64,000 nucleotides of DNA from Variovorax paradoxus (GCF_030815855.1 NZ_JAUSXG010000001.1:1364001-1428000); one strand, 5' to 3'. Shown: positions 42,473 through 51,246, counted from the stretch's first letter. Translations and numbers: made by a program. Notes: generated by a model not told the origin, from the sequence alone.

Positions 42473-42742
42473 TTGCGTGCCGAAAGGATGAATGAATGCT
42501 GGCCCGTCCCTCGGAAACGTTCTGAAAACAGCTATACGAGTGGAGTCGATCCAAAAAAGCTTTTGCAGGTATTTTCCCTAGAGAACCCAGGCGTGGTGGA
42601 CTTCAAGTTGTTGACGGACTTTCCCAAGCGGGGAGTACTAACGGTTGACGGGGAAGTCTGGAAATACGAGCTCTGCTGGCCGTTCGTCCGGTTCGCTGAC
42701 GACATCAAGATGAGGGAAGCCCTGCGGGTTTTCGATAACTAA
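42473..42742 (+). CDS. Short low-GC ORF, possible gene remnant
   Basis: The frame is open from a TAG at 42428 to a TAA at 42740-42742; a TTG at 42473 (89 residues) or an ATG at 42488 (84 residues) could start it. No good ribosome site is visible for either. The product is soluble with Trp/Phe-rich C-terminal strands. Composition matches the preceding island rather than the frc operon after it. It may be a truncated immunity gene. The 85 bases before it hold nothing recognisable. Confidence 0.35.
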   Translation: MRAERMNECWPVPRKRSENSYTSGVDPKKLLQVFSLENPGVVDFKLLTDFPKRGVLTVDGEVWKYELCWPFVRFADDIKMREALRVFDN

Positions 42743-42867
42743 ATCCACTTGATTTAGTCCCCGCGCTGTCGGATAGTCTCCCTGCGCCCGGACGCCCACG
42801 CCTTCCACGGCCCGCATCCGGATCCCAAGACCGCAGGCGCATGCCGCCTGCCCACGGAGACACACAC

Positions 42868-43872
42868 ATGCTCAGTTCCCGCTCCATCCTGGCCCTGGCG
42901 GCTATGTCCCTGGCCGCATCGTCCGCTGCCTTTGCCGCCGACCAGCCCGTCATCGGCCTCGTCACCAAGACTGAAACCAACCCCTTCTTCGTCAAGATGA
43001 AGGAGGGCGCGCAGGAGGAAGCCAAGAAGCTCGGCGCCAAGCTGCTTTCGGGCGCGGGCAAGGCCGACGGCGACAACGCGGGCCAGATCACGGCCATGGA
43101 AAACATGATTGCCGCGGGTGCCAAGACCATCCTCATCACGCCGAGCGACGCCAAGGCGATCGTGCCGGCGATCAAGAAGGCGCGCGACAAGGGCATCATG
43201 GTGATTGCGCTCGACAGCCCGGCCGATCCGCCGGATGCGACCGATGCGCTCTTCGCCACCAACAACTACACGGCCGGCGTGCTGATCGGCGAATACGCCA
43301 AGGCCGCGATGGCGGGCAAGCCCGCGAAGATCATCGCGCTCGACCTGTTGCCGGGCCACCCGGTGGGCGCGCAGCGGCACAACGGCTTCATGAAGGGCTT
43401 CGGGCTTGCGGCGAACGATGCCAAGTCGAACGAGCTGTCGAAGGCGCCTGAAATCGTCTGCATGGCAGACAGCTTCGGCGACCAGGCCAAGGCGCAGACG
43501 GCGATGGAAAACTGCCTGCAAAGGGCGCCCGAGGTGAACCTGGTCTACACCATCAACGAGCCCGCCGCGGCCGGTGCCTACAACGCGCTGAAGCGTGCGG
43601 GCAAGGAGAAGGGCGTGATGATCGTCTCGGTCGACGGCGGTTGCCAGGGCATCAAGGACACCAACGCCGGCGTGATCGCGGCGACATCGCAGCAGTACCC
43701 GCTCAAGATGGCGGCCATGGGCGTGGCGGCGGGCGTGGAATATGCCAAGACGGGCAAGAAGGCCTCGGGCTACGTCGACACGGGCGTGACGCTCATCGCC
43801 GGCAAGAGCGTGGCTGGCGTCGACAGCAAGGACACCAAGACCGGCGCCGAGCTGTGCTGGGGCAAGAAGTAA
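42868..43872 (+). CDS. frcB: Fructose-type ABC transporter, periplasmic binding protein
   Basis: 334 residues. A signal peptide covers residues 1-23 (Ser-Ser-Ala-Ala-Phe-Ala-Ala site). The mature protein begins with a Pro-Val-Ile-Gly-Leu-Val-Thr-Lys-Thr-Glu-Thr-Asn-Pro-Phe-Phe motif, has Ile-Thr-Pro-Ser-Asp near 91-95, Val-Tyr-Thr-Ile-Asn-Glu-Pro-Ala near 226-233 and Val-Ser-Val-Asp-Gly-Gly-Cys near 253, and ends Asp-Thr-Lys-Thr-Gly with Cys-Trp-Gly. This closely recalls FrcB of Sinorhizobium meliloti (fructose, also mannose/ribose). ATG 42868 follows CGGAGA; the ATG at 42841 would extend before the signal peptide. First gene of frcBCA. Confidence 0.88.
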   Translation: MLSSRSILALAAMSLAASSAAFAADQPVIGLVTKTETNPFFVKMKEGAQEEAKKLGAKLLSGAGKADGDNAGQITAMENMIAAGAKTILITPSDAKAIVPAIKKARDKGIMVIALDSPADPPDATDALFATNNYTAGVLIGEYAKAAMAGKPAKIIALDLLPGHPVGAQRHNGFMKGFGLAANDAKSNELSKAPEIVCMADSFGDQAKAQTAMENCLQRAPEVNLVYTINEPAAAGAYNALKRAGKEKGVMIVSVDGGCQGIKDTNAGVIAATSQQYPLKMAAMGVAAGVEYAKTGKKASGYVDTGVTLIAGKSVAGVDSKDTKTGAELCWGKK

Positions 43873-43891
43873 GCAGGCCCGGAGCATCCTG

Positions 43892-44851
43892 ATGGCGAAA
43901 TCTCCGACGCACCACATTCCGTGGGGCGCCCTGGGGCCGTGGCTGGCCCTGCTTGGCGCATGCATCTTCTTTGCGACCCAGTCCGACCGCTTTCTGACGG
44001 GTGGCAACCTCTCGCTGATCATGCAGCAGGTGATGGTGGTCGGCGTGATCGCCATCGGCCAGACGCTGATCATTCTCACGGCCGGCATCGACCTGTCGTG
44101 CGGCATGGTGATGGCGTTGGGCAGCATCATCATGAGCAAGTTCGCGACCGAGCTCGGGCTGCCGGTTCCGGTGGCCATCCTGTGCGGCGTGGGGGTGACG
44201 ACGCTGTTCGGCCTGCTCAACGGCTTGCTGGTCACGCGCATCAAGCTGCCGCCGTTCATCGTGACGCTGGGCACGCTGAACATCGCGTTCGCAATCACGC
44301 AGCTGTATTCCTCTTCGCAGACCATCACCGACCTGCCCGCCGGCCTTACCGGGCTGGGCACCACGTTCGCCATCGGCAATGCCGAAATGGCCTGGGGCGT
44401 GGTGCTGATGGTGGTGCTCTATGCGCTCGCGTGGTTCGTGCTGCGCGAAACAGCCGCGGGCCGGCACATCTATGCCGTGGGCAACAACGCCGAGGCCACG
44501 CGCCTGGTCGGCATTCCGACGCAGCGCGTGCTGCTGGGCGTGTACGTGGCGGCGGGCGTGCTCTACGGCATCGCCTCGCTGCTGTCGGTGGCGCGCACCG
44601 GCGTGGGCGATCCGAACGCGGGGCAGACCGAAAATCTCGACGCCATCACGGCCGTGGTGCTCGGCGGCACCAGCCTGTTCGGCGGCCGCGGCGTGGTGCT
44701 GGGTTCGTTGATCGGCGTGTTGATCGTGGGGGTGTTCCGCAACGGGCTCACGCTGATGGGCGTGTCGTCGATCTACCAGGTGCTGGTGACGGGCGTGCTG
44801 GTGATTCTTGCGGTCGCTGCGGATCAGCTCTCGCGCAAGGGGGCCCGCTGA
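43892..44851 (+). CDS. frcC: Fructose-type ABC transporter, permease
   Basis: 319 residues with eight to ten membrane helices of the RbsC/FrcC family. The conserved Leu-Thr-Ala-Gly-Ile-Asp-Leu-Ser-Cys-Gly segment near 63-72 and a Gly-Gly-Thr-Ser-Leu-Phe-Gly-Gly-Arg-Gly motif near 258-267 contact the ATPase. It starts 19 bp after frcB and its TGA overlaps the frcA ATG. It forms a homodimeric sugar channel in the inner membrane. Confidence 0.92.
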   Translation: MAKSPTHHIPWGALGPWLALLGACIFFATQSDRFLTGGNLSLIMQQVMVVGVIAIGQTLIILTAGIDLSCGMVMALGSIIMSKFATELGLPVPVAILCGVGVTTLFGLLNGLLVTRIKLPPFIVTLGTLNIAFAITQLYSSSQTITDLPAGLTGLGTTFAIGNAEMAWGVVLMVVLYALAWFVLRETAAGRHIYAVGNNAEATRLVGIPTQRVLLGVYVAAGVLYGIASLLSVARTGVGDPNAGQTENLDAITAVVLGGTSLFGGRGVVLGSLIGVLIVGVFRNGLTLMGVSSIYQVLVTGVLVILAVAADQLSRKGAR

Positions 44852-45648
44852 TGAACGCAGTCGCCAACCCCAAGATCGTGATGCAGGCCAAGGGCCTGGT
44901 GAAGCGCTACGGGCAGGTCACGGCGCTCGACGGTGTCGACTTCGAACTGCGCGAAGGTGAAATCCTCGCGGTGATCGGTGACAACGGCGCGGGCAAGTCG
45001 TCGCTCATCAAGGCGCTCTCGGGTGCGGTGGTGCCGGACGAGGGCGAGATCCTGCTCGACGGTGCGCCGGTGCATTTTCGCAACCCGCTCGACGCGCGCC
45101 GCGCGGGCATCGAGACGGTCTACCAAGACCTGGCGGTGGCTCCCGCCATGACCATCTACGAAAACCTCTTTCTCGGCCGCGAACTGCGCCGCCCGGGTTT
45201 CATGGGCAAGGTGCTGCGCATGCTCGACAAGAAGAAGATGCTGCAGGAAAGCGCCGCGCGCATGGCGGACCTGAAGGTCGGCATCCAGTCGATGACGCAG
45301 GCGGTCGAGACGCTTTCGGGCGGACAGCGCCAATGCGTGGCCGTGGCGCGCAGCGCGGCCTTCGCGCGGCACGTGGTCATCATGGACGAGCCCACCGCTG
45401 CGCTGGGCGTGAAAGAGGGCAACATGGTGCTCGAGCTGATCCGCCGCGTGCGGGATCGCGGCCTGCCCGTGGTGCTCATCAGCCACAACATGCCGCATGT
45501 GTTCGAGGTGGCCGATCGCATTCACGTGGCGCGCCTCGGCAAGCGTGCGGCCGTGCTCAACCCGAAGCACATCAGCATGAGCGACACGGTGGCCGTGATG
45601 ACCGGCGCCATGACGGCCGACCAGCTGCCCGCGGAGGCGCATGCCTGA
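44851..45648 (+). CDS. frcA: Fructose-type ABC transporter, single-domain ATPase
   Basis: 265 residues: one nucleotide-binding domain, unlike the double-domain RbsA of ribose systems, which supports the Frc assignment. Walker A is Gly-Asp-Asn-Gly-Ala-Gly-Lys-Ser-Ser near 43-51, the signature is Leu-Ser-Gly-Gly-Gln-Arg-Gln near 155-161, and Walker B is Val-Val-Ile-Met-Asp-Glu-Pro-Thr near 173-180, followed by the switch His in Leu-Ile-Ser-His-Asn. Start and stop codons overlap both neighbours, so expression is tightly coupled to frcC and the ROK regulator. Confidence 0.92.
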   Translation: MNAVANPKIVMQAKGLVKRYGQVTALDGVDFELREGEILAVIGDNGAGKSSLIKALSGAVVPDEGEILLDGAPVHFRNPLDARRAGIETVYQDLAVAPAMTIYENLFLGRELRRPGFMGKVLRMLDKKKMLQESAARMADLKVGIQSMTQAVETLSGGQRQCVAVARSAAFARHVVIMDEPTAALGVKEGNMVLELIRRVRDRGLPVVLISHNMPHVFEVADRIHVARLGKRAAVLNPKHISMSDTVAVMTGAMTADQLPAEAHA

Positions 45649-46864
45649 TGCAGAAGCCGCCGCGCGCCCGCCCGACCTGTTGCGCCCGCGCGGCTCCAAC
45701 CAGGTCGGCATGCGCCAGTTCAACGAACGCGTGGTGCTGCAGGCCCTGCGCGTTCACACCAGCCTGCCCAAGGCCGAGCTCGCGCGGCTCACCGGGCTGA
45801 GCGCGCAGACCATCGGGCTCATCACCGCGCGGCTCGAGGAAGACGGGCTCATCGTGAAGCAGGGCCGCGTGCGCGGCCGCATCGGGCAGCCTTCGGTGCC
45901 GCTGGCGCTCAACCCCGACGGGGCCTTTGCCATCGGCATCAAGGTGGGCCGGCGCGGTGCCGAATGGCTGCTGATCGACTTCGCCTCGCAGGTGCGCGAA
46001 CGGTTTGCGATGAACTACGACTTTCCGGATGCGGACGCATTGCTGCCGGCAATTGCGCGGCACATCCATCGATTGCGCGACGGGCTCGGTCCGCTCGCCG
46101 CGCGCAACGTGGGCGCGGGGCTGGTCGCGCCATTCCTGCTGGGCGGCTGGCACCGCACGCTGGGCCTGTCGAAGGCGCAGGCGGACGAGTGGAACCAGAT
46201 GGACCTGCTGGCCGAGGTGCGGGCACGCACCGAGGTGCCGGTGAGCTTTGCGCGCGACACGGTGGCCGCCTGCGTGGCCGAGCTGGTCGGCGGGCGCGGG
46301 CACGACCTGAAGAGCTTTCTCTACATCTTCGTCGACACCTTCGTGGGCGGCGGGCTGGTCATCGATTCGCACCTGCACACGGGCGCGCATGGCAACGCGG
46401 GTGCGCTGGCTTCGTTGCCGATGCAGTCGGTGCGGCCCGGTGGGGCGCCGCCATCGCAGGTGATGGCCGAGGCCTCGCTGTGGGAACTGGAGCAGCGCCT
46501 GCAGGGTGAAGGGCTGGACCCCACCGCGGCTTATGACGACCGCGCGCTGCAGCCGCCTTTTGCCGCCGCGACGCAGGCTTGGCTCGGCTCCGCATCGCTG
46601 GCTCTCGCGCACGCCATCGTCAGCAGCACCGCGGTACTCGACCTCGCCGACGTGGTGATGGACGGCTCCATGTCACGTGCATTGCTGCAAGCCTTGCTCG
46701 GCCAGACACGCGCCGCACTGGCGCGATGCAACTGGGAAGGCCTGTGGCCGCCGCAGCTGCACGGAGGCAGGGCGGGTGCGCAGGCGTGTGCCCTGGGCGG
46801 TGCGATGCTGCCGCTGCACGCCAACTTCGCGCCGGACCACGACGTGTTCCTGAAGGCGGCCTGA
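45641..46864 (+). CDS. ROK-family transcriptional repressor of the frc operon
   Basis: 407 residues. A winged helix-turn-helix lies at 22-85 (Leu-Ala-Arg-Leu-Thr-Gly-Leu-Ser-Ala-Gln-Thr, then Gly-Arg-Ile-Gly-Gln-Pro). The remaining ~300 residues are a ROK sugar-binding fold, but the kinase phosphate motif (Asp-x-Gly-x-Thr) and the Cys-x-Cys-Gly-x-x-Gly-Cys zinc motif are not evident. It should therefore sense sugar without phosphorylating it. It overlaps frcA by eight bases. Autoregulation of the frc operon by its transported sugar is the likely logic. In rhizobia, frc loci also carry a ROK regulator (FrcR). Confidence 0.87.
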   Translation: MPDAEAAARPPDLLRPRGSNQVGMRQFNERVVLQALRVHTSLPKAELARLTGLSAQTIGLITARLEEDGLIVKQGRVRGRIGQPSVPLALNPDGAFAIGIKVGRRGAEWLLIDFASQVRERFAMNYDFPDADALLPAIARHIHRLRDGLGPLAARNVGAGLVAPFLLGGWHRTLGLSKAQADEWNQMDLLAEVRARTEVPVSFARDTVAACVAELVGGRGHDLKSFLYIFVDTFVGGGLVIDSHLHTGAHGNAGALASLPMQSVRPGGAPPSQVMAEASLWELEQRLQGEGLDPTAAYDDRALQPPFAAATQAWLGSASLALAHAIVSSTAVLDLADVVMDGSMSRALLQALLGQTRAALARCNWEGLWPPQLHGGRAGAQACALGGAMLPLHANFAPDHDVFLKAA

Positions 46865-46878
46865 GAAGCTTGCGCCGC

Positions 46879-47376
46879 TCAAAGGCTCGCCGACGCGTGC
46901 AGGTCGCGCGGCAGCCGCAGCGTGCTCGCGCGCGCGCCTTCGGGGCAAGGTCCGTCTGAATAGGCGGCATTGCCTTCCGGCATGACGCACTTGTGCACCT
47001 CGACGATGGCCGGCGCGGCCTTGGCGGCCGGCTCCTGCGGAGCGACCACCGGGGCCCCGACGTTCGCGCTTGCGAGCGGCGCATAAGCGGGCGCGTAAGG
47101 GGACATGGGCATGACAGGTTCCGGGGAGGAGCCGGCCACTTCATCCGGCAACGCGCGCTTGCCGGCGGCTGGTGCGGCGGGCTCGACGTGCGCCGGCATG
47201 ACCGCGGGTGCCAAGGCCGGTGCGCGCGCCGCGCTCTCTTGAACCAGGTCTTTCAAGGTCACATAGAAAAGCGACGCTGCCACCAGCGCCACGCCCAGGC
47301 AAGGCGCCCAGTACCGGGTGGAGCCTTGCGCAATATCCGTTTGCCCGGACTTGCCGATCATCTGTTCGAGGCCCAT
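46879..47376 (-). CDS. Membrane-anchored protein with DUF4124-like C-terminus
   Basis: 165 residues from ATG 47376, with AAGGAG before it. One hydrophobic segment (~residues 23-40) is followed by a long Ala/Pro-rich linker. The last ~45 residues resemble DUF4124: Val-His-Lys-Cys-Val then Gly-Asn-Ala-Ala-Tyr-Ser-Asp-Gly-Pro-Cys-Pro, with a likely disulfide between the two Cys. It probably spans the inner membrane once with the DUF4124 part in the periplasm. The role of DUF4124 is unknown. It is convergent with the ROK gene. Confidence 0.7.
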   Translation of the reverse strand: MGLEQMIGKSGQTDIAQGSTRYWAPCLGVALVAASLFYVTLKDLVQESAARAPALAPAVMPAHVEPAAPAAGKRALPDEVAGSSPEPVMPMSPYAPAYAPLASANVGAPVVAPQEPAAKAAPAIVEVHKCVMPEGNAAYSDGPCPEGARASTLRLPRDLHASASL

Positions 47377-47567
47377 GGCTGAAGCTCCTTGGTCGTGTTC
47401 AGCCGTTCTACTGGCCGGAACCGACCGCCCTTGTAGGCCTGCGCCATGCACCACGACGGAATACGCCTCGAAAACGCCGCGGAGAAAGCCGCTTGGACGG
47501 TTGGAATGGCCGAGACGCGAGAGTTTCGATAATGCAGTCCGTCCCGTAGAGAACCGAACCGCAAAAA

Positions 47568-48218
47568 ATGAGTGCCGCAGATTTCCTCTTCGCCCCCGAA
47601 GTACAAAAGCTACTGATGGTTGCCTACGCGGCGCCCGACCAACAGTTTTCTTCCAACGAGCTGGCCAAGCGCTCGAAGCTCGACCCTGACGATGCGGTGC
47701 GCACGCTCGAGCACCTCGTCGGCAGCGGCATCCTGAAGCGGAACAAGCCGAAGGCCGACGAGGCAGAGACCCTCTCGGTCGACCGCGCGTTCATCTTTCA
47801 CGACGAGTTGCGAAACATCGCGCTGAAGTCTTTTGCCGCAGCCGAACCGGTCCGCTCCATGCTGCGCACCAAGTTCAAGGACTCGGTCATGCGCGCTTTC
47901 ATCCTGCAAGAGGACAAGGACGGCACCCTGGAGCTGCTCGTCGTGCACGGCCAGCTGATGCCCGATGAATCGGCCATGAAGGCCGCGTGCCAGAAGCTGT
48001 CGAAGAACATCCACCGCCACCTGAAGATGCACGTCATCTCGAGCGCCAGGTTCAACAGCATGGCGCCGCGGGACCCGCTTGCGTCGAAGCTGGTCGTGCC
48101 GGGCGCGCTCGAGATCATCGCGCTCGGGGATACGAAGGCCCAGCCGCCCGTCGAGAAGGTCGGCCTTTTGCAAAGCGCGAAGAAGAAGCTCGCAACGCTG
48201 TCGCGCCCATTGGCGTGA
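47568..48218 (+). CDS. Winged-helix protein with a nucleotidyltransferase-like C-terminal part
   Basis: 216 residues. Residues 5-80 form a MarR/ArsR-like winged helix (Phe-Ser-Ser-Asn-Glu-Leu-Ala-Lys-Arg-Ser-Lys-Leu, then Leu-Glu-His-Leu-Val-Gly-Ser-Gly-Ile-Leu-Lys). The second half (~85-190) has an alternating strand/helix pattern (Leu-Glu-Leu-Leu-Val-Val-His-Gly) like the MNT-type nucleotidyltransferase fold often fused to such winged helices, but the Gly-Ser-x-Ala/Asp-x-Asp catalytic motif is not seen. It is a probable DNA-binding regulator of unknown target. It is divergent from the DUF4124 gene. Confidence 0.6.
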   Translation: MSAADFLFAPEVQKLLMVAYAAPDQQFSSNELAKRSKLDPDDAVRTLEHLVGSGILKRNKPKADEAETLSVDRAFIFHDELRNIALKSFAAAEPVRSMLRTKFKDSVMRAFILQEDKDGTLELLVVHGQLMPDESAMKAACQKLSKNIHRHLKMHVISSARFNSMAPRDPLASKLVVPGALEIIALGDTKAQPPVEKVGLLQSAKKKLATLSRPLA

Positions 48219-48248
48219 ACGCCCGGCGCGAGGCCATGCAGGCCCGGC

Positions 48249-49259
48249 TCAGTCCGGCTTGATATTTGCCCTTGCAATCACCTTTTGCCAACGCGCCTGC
48301 TCGGCCGCAATGAACTGCGCGAACTGTTCGGGCGTGCCGCCGATGGCTTCTGCCGCGTCGCCTGTCAGCCGCTGCATCGAGTCGGGCGACTTCACGGCCT
48401 TCATGGTTTCGGCCGAGAGCTTGGCCAACTGAGCGGGCTCGATGCTGGCCGGCGCAAGCATGCCGTACCACTGCGTCATCTCGAAGCCCGGAAAGCCTTG
48501 CTCGGCCACCGTGGCCACGTCGGGCAGTTGCGGTAAACGCTTGGCCGAACCCGTGGCAATGCAGCGCACCTTGCCGGCCTTGATGAACGGAAGGACGGCG
48601 GCCGCACCGATGGCCGAGGCATCGAGCCGGCCCGAGAGCAGGTCGGTCACCATGGGCCCGGTGCCGCGGTAGGGCACATGCAGCATGAAGACATTGGCGG
48701 TCATCTTCAGGTACTCGAAAGCCAGGTGGCCCGCGCTGCCGTTGCCCGCGGAGCCGTAGCTCAGCTTGCCCGGCTTCGACTTGGCGTAGGCGATGAATTC
48801 CTTCAGGTTCTGGGCCGGTACGTCGGGGTGCACCACATACAGGCTGGGCACCTTGGCCAGCAGGCTCACGGGCTTGAAGTCCTTGTTCGCGTCGTAGGGC
48901 AGCTTGGCAAAGATGTACGGGTTGACCGCAAGCGTGCCGATGTGCCCGAGGATCAAGGTGTGCTGGTCGGTCGCGCGCGCCACTTCGCTCATGGCAATGT
49001 TGCCGGCCGCACCGGGCTTGTTGTCGACGAACACGCTTTGTCCCAAGGTGCGAGAAAGCTCGGCGGCGGTGGAGCGCGCCACGATCTCCGAACTGCCGCC
49101 GGGCGCAAAGGGCACGACGAAGCGAATCGACTTGCTGGGCCAGGTCGCTTGTGCGGAAGCCATCGAAGGCAGCAGGCCTCCCAAGGCCAGCGCGCCGCCG
49201 CCCTGCAGCCATTGGCGGCGTGTGGACTGTTGATCGTTCAGGAAGTGGTCGTCGGACAT
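48249..49259 (-). CDS. Bug/TctC-family solute-binding protein
   Basis: 336 residues. The N-terminus has a twin-arginine signal (Ser-Thr-Arg-Arg-Gln-Trp-Leu, then a Gly/Ala/Leu core ending Ala-Ser-Ala near 35), so it is probably Tat-exported. The mature part begins Trp-Pro-Ser-Lys-Ser-Ile-Arg-Phe-Val-Val-Pro-Phe-Ala-Pro-Gly-Gly, the Bug signature, and has Asp-Asn-Lys-Pro-Gly-Ala-Ala-Gly-Asn near 78-86. Bug receptors bind carboxylates or aromatics for tripartite tricarboxylate transporters; no membrane subunits are adjacent, as is common for Bug proteins in Burkholderiales. It lies 70 bp after the iclR-type regulator on the same strand, so its ligand might be a shikimate-pathway acid. Confidence 0.92.
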   Translation of the reverse strand: MSDDHFLNDQQSTRRQWLQGGGALALGGLLPSMASAQATWPSKSIRFVVPFAPGGSSEIVARSTAAELSRTLGQSVFVDNKPGAAGNIAMSEVARATDQHTLILGHIGTLAVNPYIFAKLPYDANKDFKPVSLLAKVPSLYVVHPDVPAQNLKEFIAYAKSKPGKLSYGSAGNGSAGHLAFEYLKMTANVFMLHVPYRGTGPMVTDLLSGRLDASAIGAAAVLPFIKAGKVRCIATGSAKRLPQLPDVATVAEQGFPGFEMTQWYGMLAPASIEPAQLAKLSAETMKAVKSPDSMQRLTGDAAEAIGGTPEQFAQFIAAEQARWQKVIARANIKPD

Positions 49260-49329
49260 GAATTCGTCTCCATTGCTTTTTGCGTGAGGGGATCATCTTG
49301 CCCGACGAATGCCGCTGCAAAGAGCCCGG

Positions 49330-50124
49330 TCAGATCAGGTTGCGCATGGCCTGCGCCGTTTCGCGCAGCACCGGCAGCACGCGCGCCACCGCATCCTCGG
49401 AGCTTTCGTGGCCCATGGGCATGGTGATGTTGAGCGCGCCCATCAGCATGCCGTGCCGGTCGCGCAGCGGCACCGCGATGCCGCGCGAGTTGAGGTCGAG
49501 CTGCTGTTCCGAAAGCGCCCACCCCTGTGCGCGGATGCGCGCCAGTTCGAGCTTCATGCGTTCCTTGCTCGCGATGGTGTGCGAGGTGAACACCTGCAGC
49601 TGCCGGGTCGCGAGCCAGTCGGCCAGCTCGGCGTCGCCGCGCAGCGAAAGCATCAGCATGCCCGCGGCCGTAACCTGCGCCGGCACGCGCGCGCCGAGCA
49701 CGTAGCCGGTGCTCATGCTGCGGTTGGGGCCGTTGCGCGCGATGTAGACCACCTCGTCGCCGTCCATCACGCTGAGGTAGGCGATCTCGTTGGTGCCGGC
49801 CGCCACGCGCTGCAGAAAAGGCTGGACGATGCGCGGCAGCCGCGCCGAGTCGAGGTACGACTGGCCCAGCCGCAGCACGCGCGGCGTGAGCCAGAACAGC
49901 TTGCCGTCGCTCGCCACATAGCCCATGTGCTGCAGCGTCAGCAGGTAGCGCCGCGCGGCCGTGCGGGTCATGCCCGTGCGTTCGCCGGCCTGGCTGGCGG
50001 TGAGGCGCGGGTGGGCGTCGTCGAAAGCTTCGATGATGCTCACGCCGCGCTCCAGGCCCGCGATCCAGTCGCGCTTGTCGAGCCCGGGCGGCGCGGGAGA
50101 AAGGTCGGCGAGGTCGGTGCTCAT
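49330..50124 (-). CDS. IclR-family regulator, PcaR/PobR-like
   Basis: 264 residues from ATG 50124. The N-terminal winged helix (~15-85) contains Leu-Glu-Arg-Gly-Val-Ser-Ile-Ile-Glu-Ala-Phe and Gly-Met-Thr-Arg-Thr-Ala-Ala-Arg-Arg-Tyr-Leu-Leu-Thr-Leu. The Arg-Arg-Tyr form is typical of the PcaR/PcaU/PobR branch. The C-terminal effector domain (~95-260) has Ser-Val-Met-Asp-Gly-Asp-Glu-Val-Val-Tyr and Leu-Asn-Ser-Arg-Gly-Ile-Ala-Val-Pro. It is divergent from the shikimate/pca cluster, and PcaR-like boxes occur in the shared gap and before quiC1. The inducer could be protocatechuate, beta-ketoadipate or a related acid. The much longer open frame extending it upstream is antisense to real genes. 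Confidence 0.93.
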   Translation of the reverse strand: MSTDLADLSPAPPGLDKRDWIAGLERGVSIIEAFDDAHPRLTASQAGERTGMTRTAARRYLLTLQHMGYVASDGKLFWLTPRVLRLGQSYLDSARLPRIVQPFLQRVAAGTNEIAYLSVMDGDEVVYIARNGPNRSMSTGYVLGARVPAQVTAAGMLMLSLRGDAELADWLATRQLQVFTSHTIASKERMKLELARIRAQGWALSEQQLDLNSRGIAVPLRDRHGMLMGALNITMPMGHESSEDAVARVLPVLRETAQAMRNLI

Positions 50125-50164
50125 GGCGGGGAGTGTGCCGCGCGGCAGGCGCCGTCGCGATCTA

Positions 50165-50205
50165 CGCTTATCGGGATTAACCCTGTTTTTGTACGATAAG
50201 CGAAC
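50165..50205. promoter_or_regulatory. Candidate PcaR-like operator pair in the iclR-aroE divergent promoter
   Basis: CGCTTATCG at 50165-50173 and CGATAAGCG at 50194-50202 are perfect inverted copies, with centres 29 bases apart. The right copy lies within GTACGATAAGCGAAC (50191-50205), which matches 12 of 15 positions of the PcaR/PcaU 15-mer as I remember it (GTTCGATAATCGCAC). The element lies between iclR (start 50124) and aroE1 (start 50323), the right place to control both. Confidence 0.65.
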
Positions 50206-50322
50206 GTGTTGAGTCGATGATCGTCCATTTTCGATGACGAAATGGTCAGGACCACAGGGCAGGTGGATAAAGTCCGCGCTGGCATCGGCTTTGGAGCGAT
50301 TGCCGCACAAAAGGGGCAAGAC

Positions 50323-51246
50323 ATGACCACCTCCATCACCGGCAATACCCTGGCGTACCTGATCCCCGGCGACCCCGTGCGCAACGTGCGCCTGCCGAAG
50401 ATGTTCAACGCCGTCTTCGAGCGTTTCGGCATCGACGCGGTGCTGATTCCCATGCAGGTGCCGCTGCGCGACTTCGCGGTGTTCCTCAAGTCGGCGTTCC
50501 TGGCCCGCAATGTGCGCGGCATGGTGATTGCGCCGCCGCACAAGCCGCTGGCGGTCGACCTGCTCGACGGATGCGGCTTGTTCGGCCGCGTGGCCGGCTC
50601 GGTCAACGTGGTGCGCCGTGTCGAAAACAACGAACTGGAGGGCGACCTGTTCGACGGCGAGGGCCTCCTGGGCGCGCTGGACCACTTCAACATTCCATTC
50701 CGCGGCAAGCGGGTGCTGATTCTCGGGGCCGGCGTGAGCGCCGCGGCCATCGGCGTTGCGCTGGCCGAAGGCGGCACGGTCAACGGTGCCGAGCACATCG
50801 CCCTCTACGACACCTCGGCCGGCAAGGCGGCGGGCGTGGCGGCCAAGCTCGATGCGTTTTTCGATGCCCGTGTGGTGGCGGTCGACAGCAACGCACCCGA
50901 GGGCTACGACCTGGTCATCAATGCCACGCCGCTGGGGCTGGACGAGGCCGACGCGCTGCCCGTCGACGTCGCCCGCATGGAGCGGCATGCCGCGCTGTTC
51001 GACATTCTGCTGCGCAACCAGCCGACGCCGCTGGTGCGCGCAGCGCGTGCACGCGGCCTCAATGCGCAGGCCGGCTTCGAGATGCTGATCCAGCAGATGC
51101 CGCATTACTTTGCCTACTTCGGCCATGCGGATGCGGCGCACGGTCTGCGCAAGGACGCGAACTTTCTGCGCGAAATCATCTATCCACCGGCCATGCAGGC
51201 GGAGATTCGCCACCCCTTGCGCTACCAGTCCCCGAGCGTCGCGTGA
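50323..51246 (+). CDS. Shikimate/quinate dehydrogenase (AroE family), first copy
   Basis: 307 residues from ATG 50323 with AAGGGG eight bases before; an in-frame GTG/ATG-type start at 50242 would cover the operator region. Catalytic Lys lies in Pro-Pro-His-Lys-Pro near 67-70, and the substrate Asp in Phe-Asp-Gly-Glu-Gly near 109-113. The NAD(P) loop is Gly-Ala-Gly-Val-Ser-Ala-Ala-Ala near 132-139, and Asn-Ala-Thr-Pro-Leu-Gly-Leu near 199. The context is catabolic, so it probably oxidises shikimate or quinate to the 3-dehydro acid rather than reducing it for biosynthesis. It is the first gene of the operon. Confidence 0.88.
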   Translation: MTTSITGNTLAYLIPGDPVRNVRLPKMFNAVFERFGIDAVLIPMQVPLRDFAVFLKSAFLARNVRGMVIAPPHKPLAVDLLDGCGLFGRVAGSVNVVRRVENNELEGDLFDGEGLLGALDHFNIPFRGKRVLILGAGVSAAAIGVALAEGGTVNGAEHIALYDTSAGKAAGVAAKLDAFFDARVVAVDSNAPEGYDLVINATPLGLDEADALPVDVARMERHAALFDILLRNQPTPLVRAARARGLNAQAGFEMLIQQMPHYFAYFGHADAAHGLRKDANFLREIIYPPAMQAEIRHPLRYQSPSVA

